64,000 nucleotides of DNA, taken from assembly GCA_963678705.1 (NCBI GenBank), contig OY783221.1, positions 8,370,001-8,434,000 on the forward strand, read 5' to 3'. Made by a program: the position numbers and the translations under genes. Of the stretch, positions 57,368 to 64,000 are shown piece after piece (the first letter of the stretch is position 1; each line of letters opens with the position of its first letter). The notes beneath the pieces were generated by a model. That model was not told the origin of the DNA and did no database searches. It was given only the letters and a program-made list of their open reading frames with translations. This stretch comes from Panorpa germanica. Lineage: Eukaryota > Arthropoda > Insecta > Mecoptera > Panorpidae.

Positions 57368-57495
57368 CAGTGTTACAGTTCTAAGTGTTTTTTTTTGTTT
57401 AAAGGGATTTACTCTTTGTTTATCAACTGAAAGTTCTTTAAGGGATTAAACTATTATTTTCTAGCGCTGTGGATATATTTTCTACATATCAGAGG
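57368..57495 (+). promoter_or_regulatory. Possible start region and non-coding first exon
   Basis: TCAGT at 57368-57372 matches the arthropod initiator, and CAGAGG/GTGAGT at 57490-57501 is a strong donor. Together with the candidate minus-strand start at 56940 this would make a divergent pair. No ORF or downstream exon supports it, so it is a weak suggestion. Confidence 0.15.
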
Positions 57496-57501
57496 GTGAG
57501 T

Positions 57502-58577
57502 TTAATACAACATTTGTTTTATCTTTTTCTAACCTATAAAATGCATCATCTTTTATTACTGTCTAGCTCTATTTTCAAATAAAAACAGGGTTTGATTTAT
57601 ATCTTCGACCCTTAATTATCTCTATATTAAAGGGTATATATTTATTGTATATAATAAACTTAAACTGATATCCGACGGCTAGATTCTCTAGCTCTTGCTC
57701 GGCGTCGGGTCTCATTTATTAAATAATGACATTTAATTGGTAATTGCATCTACTGAAAAGCACTCATTATTGATTAGAAATTAAATACATTGTCAGAAGT
57801 TTTATTATAATTTGAAAATAGAATTATATTGTTATTGATCATAAAAATCTTTAAAACAACTTTAAAAATTTAGTATTTAAGAAATAATTTAAATTCAATT
57901 GAAATGAATGAATAGTTATCAATTATTTACTGTTATTATTTAGAATTGTTTTTCTTTTTTTACAATGCTAATCTACAACAAAACTACATAATATTTACAG
58001 TACATATATAAATAATTGCATGCAATAATTAATACAAGAAGGTTAATAACCTTGTTTATAATTACACTTGTAATGTTATTAAGTTTTTAAAGCAAATTAA
58101 ACTGAACGAATATATGTTTATGTTAATTTAATTACAAATATTGTAATTACATGCTTCTTTCTATGTTCTATTGTAAACACAAACGTGCATTTTATTTATC
58201 AACAATTAGAATTGTGTATATTTTTTTGATTAAAAACATTCTAAGGGTAACTTTATCGAATTCCTTGCCGTCGGCAGAAATATTTTGTTACGTCACAAGA
58301 ATCACTCAGACAGTTGGGTTCGCAATATGTATCGATCTGTCGTTTAGCTGTAGAACATTTTGTCTAATTGTTTCGGTTTTTTATACGGATTATAAATAAT
58401 CGCTTTTATCTTTAACGTCTTAACACATATTTAATTTATAATACTATATATATAGTTTTAAAAAGAATTAGATAAGCTATTAAATTATATTTTGGATAAA
58501 TAACATCTATTGTAAAGCTTTGAAATTTGCACATTCTCAGCCTTCATACACAAATTACGATGTATTATACGACATAC
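57502..58577. other. AT-rich non-coding DNA
   Basis: No gene supported. The 82-codon frame at 58151-58399 is unrecognised. Confidence 0.4.
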
Positions 58578-58581
58578 TTAA

Positions 58582-58921
58582 CCCTGCGTGTGTACACTGA
58601 CACAACATACTTTCGAAAGCTTATAGTCTAAGATAAAAAAGTCTAAAACCGTTTTTCTTAATATTTGTTTGTTCTAAAGTTATGAATTTTTTAACCATAT
58701 TCCGTGTTTTACGCGTTTTTCACTATTTGTGAATTTTTATTAACAACGGTTTTAAACTTTGGACTTTGGCAAATTCTGGACCATGTAGTAGACACTTCAA
58801 GAAGTAATCCAGAATTTTTTCAGATTCTTTGAAAGCTTAGAAAACTCGAAAAACTCAACTGTTCCCTCAAAGACCCAGTGTACACACCATTTGTCGAAAA
58901 ATATAGTGTTCACACGCAGGG
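58582..58921. mobile_element. piggyBac-like MITE
   Basis: 340 bp flanked by TTAA (58578-58581 and 58922-58925). The ends are CCCTGCGTGTGTACACTG and (inverted) CCCTGCGTGTGAACACTA, a 13-18 bp terminal inverted repeat. TTAA duplication with CCCT-type ends defines piggyBac-like elements. Interior landmarks ACTTTCGAAAGCTTATAG and TTCTTAATATTTGTTTG are shared, in reverse, with the decayed element at 12255. No transposase. Confidence 0.8.
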
Positions 58922-58925
58922 TTAA

Positions 58926-59689
58926 AATTATTAGAAATAAACGTGAATATAATATGTACTTTCAAGTACTATAGGTTTGTTTAAATGTTAAAAGCTGCTT
59001 GACCTTTACCAGGGTCAATTCAATATGCACTTAACACAAGGTATAACAACAGATATAGCTACAGCACAATTATTATACCGTCCTTTAGAACAGTTTAAAA
59101 AAACTCATATATAAAAAGTTCCTTTTTAACAAGTATTTTTTATAATTCGTCATGTGTTTTGTCAGTTCAGGTTAATATATCATTTGGCACTCTGTTTAAC
59201 GACTCAAACGAATTAGAAAAAAAAACAAAAATTGCGTCTGCTTCAAAACCTTCATCGCCTTCTGTAAGAGACTGAATGACTTGTTAAAAATTCATGTCTA
59301 CCTTTTTTTAGAAAACGTATTTTTAAAATAAATATTTCAGGATGAAAATAAGATAATAAATAAGGAGTTATACACAAAGAGATTATTACTTAGAGAATAA
59401 TCCTTTATAAGATATTTTTGTTATTTTTTATCGCAGACTACTTTTATTTTAAGAAATTGTTTACTTTAGGAATGAGTGACGAATTTACACTATGTAAAAG
59501 ACTAAATGTATAAGGAAGTTGTAAAACCTGTGGGTCTGTCTTAGCTGGAGACAAGATCTTATTCTGTAACTGTAACTTAAAGAATTACGTCGAGTCAGGT
59601 TCAGGTTAAAAATTTACGTTTTTCAGTAGAGTGTATTAGAGTTGCTCTATCTACATTCTATCATGAGAGAAGTGTCTTTTTTATTGTGT
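58926..59689. other. AT-rich non-coding DNA
   Basis: No feature supported. Confidence 0.4.
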
Positions 59690-59876
59690 GTCAACATCGT
59701 TGAGAGAGGAAAACGATAAAAAAACGCAATATTTCGGTCATATTTGGCAGATATTGTGTTTCATTACTAACCTCAGAGTTTGTACTTTAGATTAAAATAA
59801 AAATATCACCACTCTTCACAGAAATATTGCGTTTTTCTCTTAATTTAAAATGACCGCTCTTGTTGAAAGATTCTAT
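59690..59876 (-). repeat. Interspersed repeat family D, copy 2
   Basis: Reverse-oriented match to 312-470. It contains a perfect 16-bp inverted repeat, AAAAACGCAATATTTC (59720-59735) and GAAATATTGCGTTTTT (59821-59836), around an 85-bp loop. Family not identified. Confidence 0.6.
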
Positions 59877-60167
59877 GTATATATAAAACGAAATCTCATC
59901 TTTCACATTTAAATATTACAAAGTCATATATAATAAAATAAATATGTTTACTAATTTAAATCGACATTTTTTAAGCATGAATCTTTTTTATCGCATATTT
60001 AGTTATCTTGCCTTTATCTATCTTTCACTGCCTTCCTTCGTTTCGTATTGTAATTCGGTTCAGTTCATTCACTACCGCAGCAACCAGCAAGCAAATAGGA
60101 AACACAACCAAACCGCATAGGGATGGGCATAAATTGATAAATATTTTATATAAATAAATTGTTTGAC
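59877..60167. other. AT-rich non-coding DNA
   Basis: A GC-richer patch at 60056-60120 contains CACTACCGCAGCAACCAGC. Nothing firmer is visible. Confidence 0.35.
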
Positions 60168-60874
60168 ATCGATGTTTTACAATTCCAGATAATTGATTAA
60201 TTTAGTAACAACAATTCTAGTACTAATACAATACAGTTATGTATATTTTAGTGTTTTTATTTTATCAGCAATCGATAGTTATTGGAAAGTGGATAAATTG
60301 AAATTTATGTTACTGTCAAACATCAAGTCTCTTTGCATTTTCAATTCCACCAGATGGTAATTTTTTATTATATCTTCAATTCTTTTTATTTTTATTAAGA
60401 ATCTGAGAAAACACGAGAATTTTCACCTACTATGCTTGTTTTTCTTTTATATTGTGTCAAGCCTTTATATCGATCGTCCAGTTGATTAGATAAACATCTT
60501 GGAATATTGAGTTTTGAGATAACGACTCTAATAATATCAGAGCTTTCCATAACCGTCAACTCAAATCATATTTTTCGATGTTTCACTAATCAATTGGACA
60601 ATCGATATATGTGGGAATCATCAATGCCTTATACATTTACGATTATATCGTGTAATCAATTGATCGAAACAACCAAATCACTGATAAAAGGATGCTCTTA
60701 GCTGCTATGCATAAAAATAGAAACGCAGTATAAAACCTTACAGTTTTAGGAATCGAAATATAATAGTAGATGAAATATTTAAAAAAACCGTGGGTATTAA
60801 ATGACAGTAATCGTTATCGAAGCAACAATCGATGTTGTTTTAACACAACACCACTATACCATACATATATCGAT
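60168..60874. promoter_or_regulatory. Cluster of ATCGAT motifs
   Basis: Six exact ATCGAT hexamers at 60168, 60271, 60469, 60601, 60828 and 60869, plus partial ones (TATCGA at about 60816, TTCGATG at about 60577). This is far denser than the AT-rich background would give. ATCGAT/TATCGATA is the core of the Drosophila DRE (DREF) element and overlaps BEAF-32 CGATA sites. A promoter or insulator role here is inference. Confidence 0.35.
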
Positions 60875-61416
60875 ATTTCAGTTAACGAGAATACTTGAAG
60901 TAGACAAGACTATTTAATATTATAATTTTATGTATATATTCAATTTAAATAAAATAACGTCGTTTATATGCATATGACGATTTATATTTTTATTGTACTT
61001 TCCTTTGACGTTGTAAAATTTACATGTGAATTTATAAAATTATACGAATAGATATAAATTATTAAAACTATTAATCTTTAGAGTTAGAGTAAATATAAAC
61101 GTTTACAATTTACCTTTTATTTATAACTTTGCTCTATATATATTCTATTTATAAAACACTTATAAAGTGTGCTATTTTAAACTAATGTATTTTGGGCCAA
61201 ATTACGCTAATTTCTTATAAATGTAAAACCCACGTTTATTTACAGAATTTAAATACGAAATTAAATTTATATATTTTTGTTACTTCGAAAATGTTTTATG
61301 GTTAAGTAAATATTTTCTGTTTTCTTACTTGGAAATTATGAACTTTATAAATCGGAGCTGCGGAGTCGATAAATCTGAATCACTCCGACCAAATTAAATA
61401 CTAAGATATTTTAGAT
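60875..61416. other. AT-rich non-coding DNA
   Basis: No feature supported. Confidence 0.4.
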
Positions 61417-61488
61417 ACATAGTTCAAATTACCATGACAACTTGTAATAAGCATGAGTCACCGCTGAACTCTCGTAATTTGAACTATC
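61417..61488. mobile_element. Family C MITE, strongly reduced copy
   Basis: Only about 70 bp, yet both ends remain: ATAGTTCAAATTAC (61419-61432) and GTAATTTGAACTAT (61474-61487), a perfect 14-bp inverted repeat. Between them lies TAAGCATGAGTCACCGCTGA, the sub-terminal part of the family. TA dinucleotides at 61416-61417 and 61489-61490 would fit a TA target. Confidence 0.6.
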
Positions 61489-61568
61489 TATAAAGAAATG
61501 ATTCCAAATTTGAATTGAAATTAAAGTTCCAATGTATCTAAAATTGTACTACTAAAACAATTTTAGTT

Positions 61569-62237
61569 AATGGGCTTGTGTCGTCATTTTTTAGTGGTCG
61601 ATTTTTCAATTGTTGATTAAAATTGTTGTTAATAAATGTGTATTGGCGTGTCTATTTTCTTAAATATCTAAATGTTGACAGAGATATAGTAATTAAAAAT
61701 TTGAATTGTAGTTTTAGCGCTAGAAATGGTCGGCCATATTTATATGACGTAAAATACATTTTAACGTCAGTTATTTGTAGAGTAGGTCAGTGCTGTGGTA
61801 ATGTTTTGAATAATAAGTTTTTATTTAATTTAACCCTGTTACGGCAGACATAATATTGAAATTTTATTCTTCCTTGAAATAGCTGTAAATAATATTTGAT
61901 ATTTTGATATATAAATACATATAGCAGAGATTTATGAGCTGTAAGGTTGGTAACCTGTAAACTTGCCAGAGTTCTTTCTTGAATATGCTATCTCTTTTAT
62001 GCTCTTTTGTATAAAAGAGATAGCAACTAGCGCTTGTGATGTCACATGCAGTTGGATTGTGTACAACGTTGAATCCCTTTAATAATTAAAGAGAAAAAAT
62101 GACTTTTTTAATTGTTAATATCTCCTGAAATATAAGGAGTTATTAAAAAATAATTGAACATTTGAGGTTCTAGTAACCAACTTTATCAATATATAGTACA
62201 CTTTTATAGAAATTAAGACGTAGGACACAAACCCATT
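61569..62237 (+). mobile_element. Family A MITE with extra hairpin segment
   Basis: Ends AATGGGCTTGTGTCG and GGACACAAACCCATT, 669 bp. Compared with 18454-19057 it has an additional ~78 bp at about 61956-62033 containing a perfect hairpin, and lacks a short segment near 61806. Flanks TT and AA show no direct repeat. Non-coding; the 76-codon frame across it (61623-61853) is fortuitous. Confidence 0.75.
61986..62025. repeat. Perfect 15-bp hairpin within family A
   Basis: TGCTATCTCTTTTAT, ten bases, then ATAAAAGAGATAGCA. A related imperfect hairpin stands at 8985-9032, and a trace (CCATCTCTTTTATAC) lies in the diverged family A copy near 55470. Confidence 0.8.
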
Positions 62238-63149
62238 AATATTTTATTTATACATATTATTTAAATATTTTGGTAAAGGTAATAGATGCTGCTGTTAATA
62301 GAGATAGCCATAATATAAACTCTCATTGAAATAAGTATCCAACCCAAAGCAAACAATACTTATCATTCATGAAATAACATACATATCTGTACGACATATG
62401 TAAATAAATGACAATTTCGTTTCGTTCCGTTTTTTCCAAGCTATATAAACATGAAACACAAACTGAACGCATCTGTATTTATTTTATTATTATAAAATCA
62501 GATGCTTATGGTAGAACTTTACTTTTACCTTGTGTTGTATTGTTACTGTATGTACAATATATACTCACTGGTATATTTTTAATGATAGTCGACACGTGAG
62601 TACTAAGTACAGTTGGTTAGATGGATGATGATCACGCAAGCCTACTACACTACACTCGCCAACGCCACACAGCCTAGCTCTCTAATCTAGTTTAAGTATT
62701 ACATCAACATATAAATCACTCAATCCATGATTCCACGATTCCATGCCCATGGTTTTGTTCGCTGTTCTAGTACAATAGTTGGTGTAATAGGGAAGACCTG
62801 TTCATAGGTGGCGCTAGATGTTAGTTGCCCGTTTAGTGTGTTTGTACTGTAAACTGTAATTGTTAATCGATTTCAAACTGTTTACATTTGCGTTTGGATA
62901 TTCAAAGGTTTCGAGATGAGAACAATGGAGGCATAATTGAAACAAAATTTTCTAAGGATTCCACTTGTTAAGATAAGACAAATTTTAGTAAACAATTGTT
63001 AGTTTTGTTTCCGTCTCCGTTTGTTGATTCTTATATAGTTATAAAAATTGCGGATTCTTTATATTTTGAGATCTTTATTTATAGTTTATTGGTACTGTTA
63101 TAGATTTTTTTAAATTTAATTTATTTAAGGGGGGGGTAAGGTTTCAACT
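62238..63149. other. AT-rich non-coding DNA
   Basis: A GC-richer patch at 62620-62700 and a run of nine Gs (63130-63138) before repeat E. No gene supported. Confidence 0.4.
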
Positions 63150-63823
63150 TTTTTTTATTTATTTATATTATTGTACAACATATTAGGTTTATTGTGTAAA
63201 AATTTGAAGTCGATTGGAGTAAAACTGTCGAAGATATAGAGTTTTAAGTCTTCACTTCTCTGGTCTGCTTTCGTGTTACTTAGAAACTTTTAAATACGGT
63301 TTCTCACACATAGCTTTTTCAGAGTCAGTGCCCTCTCTAGCTCAAAATCTACTGCACCGATCCTTTTGAAATTTTGCACACTCTTTCTTTACATAAATAC
63401 CAAGGTAACGCTGTCTTTTTTTTAATTTTTTAATTTTAACGTATTTTAAAATAACAGTTTCTGATTTTTTGCATGAAAAATCGGTATTTTGACTCTTAAG
63501 TGCTGTCAAAAATTGAAAAATCAATAAAAAAAAAGAAAAACCCGACAGCGTTACCTGCAGAAACTTATCAATTAATTAAATCATTTTGGTATTTCGATTT
63601 CAGAATATTCAGTGATGAGTTATGAGTGGTACCGCAATGTTACTTTTTTTGTGACGTCTGCGTAGATTCGCTGTCAATGCCTCATTTCTTGACATTTGTT
63701 TCTGAAAATTTCACAAAGTATTCTATAAATGTCATTTTATCATGTAGTAATTATAGAAATAATTGTATATTAACTGTGTCGTCAAAAAACATTATCGAAA
63801 ATATGCTTCTTTTTTATCGTTTG
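63150..63823 (+). repeat. Interspersed repeat family E, copy 2
   Basis: Same orientation as 31493-32064 and longer by several internal segments. The inverted repeat around GGTAACGCTGTC and GACAGCGTTACC is kept with a longer loop. Unidentified family, no coding frame. It ends near the right edge of the window. Confidence 0.75.
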
Positions 63824-64000
63824 CATAAAAAACTTTATTAACTTTAAAAAATGTAAATTTATGTCGACAACCTTTCATCATATCAACATAACAAATATTA
63901 TGTAAAAGTTAAACTAGTCTTTGTTAAATAAAACCTGAAATTAAACATTTAATTTTTATTATTCCAACATCGTATTCTAATTTATATTCTAAGTTCATAC
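63824..64000. other. AT-rich end of window
   Basis: Includes TATTCTAATTTATATTCTAAGTTC, like the degenerate phrases at 34120-34380. Nothing else supported. Confidence 0.4.

Noticed and set aside
1..64000. tRNA, rRNA or CRISPR arrays
   Set aside because: No tRNA-like internal promoter boxes with a cloverleaf, no rRNA-like sequence and no regularly spaced short repeats with unique spacers were found by eye. The leader repeats are plain tandem repeats.

Overview
The window looks like an AT-rich insect (arthropod) nuclear chromosome, with no prokaryotic organisation. No long host gene is visible. What can be read are transposable elements at several stages of decay, a few short exon candidates, and some small GC- or CT-richer islands in otherwise featureless DNA. 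The repeat set (Ty3/Gypsy LTR elements, Helitrons ending in CTAG, pogo, mariner, piggyBac-like and other MITEs, a LINE relic) suits an insect. The species cannot be fixed from the sequence alone.

The dominant features are two almost identical full-length LTR retrotransposons, both on the minus strand: copy 1 at 22592-30484 (4-bp duplication ATAC) and copy 2 at 43222-51027 (ATAT). Each has ~748-bp LTRs (TGTTGT...ACAACA), a tRNA-Leu-like primer-binding site, a ~1.1-kb leader with 85-bp tandem repeats, gag, and a Gypsy-type pol (protease, reverse transcriptase, RNase H, DD35E integrase). There is no env. Gag resembles the BEL/Pao type (DUF1759-like) followed by one CCHC knuckle, while pol is clearly Ty3/Gypsy. 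Each copy is broken by one single-base homopolymer change at a different place: copy 1 at the gag-pol junction, copy 2 near the pol C-terminus.

From left to right: 0-20 kb holds a Helitron, copies of two interspersed MITE families here called A (AATGGGCTTGTGTCC termini) and B (CCCAGTAAAC termini), a jockey-like LINE relic, MITE family C, and a piggyBac-like relic. 20.3-21.0 kb is an internally deleted pogo element whose small intact ORF keeps a C-terminal PCNA-binding (PIP) motif. 21.6 kb has a possible host exon. 22.6-30.5 kb is LTR copy 1. 30.5-43 kb holds more repeats, GC/CT-rich islands, a mariner pseudogene and a long AT microsatellite. 43.2-51.0 kb is LTR copy 2, followed at once by a second Helitron. 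51.4-64 kb holds the best host-gene signal, a candidate two-exon minus-strand gene (56940 to 54335). Its last exon lies inside a perfect 34-bp inverted repeat. The rest of this part has a piggyBac-like MITE, a cluster of ATCGAT motifs near 60.2-60.9 kb and more repeats.

No operon-like cooperation is expected here. The joint activity visible is transposition. Non-autonomous families A, B and C, the Helitrons and the piggyBac-like elements would need enzymes from elsewhere. The two LTR copies look recent, because each one's LTR pair agrees with itself but differs from the other copy's. All family assignments come from reading the sequence by eye; no database search was possible.
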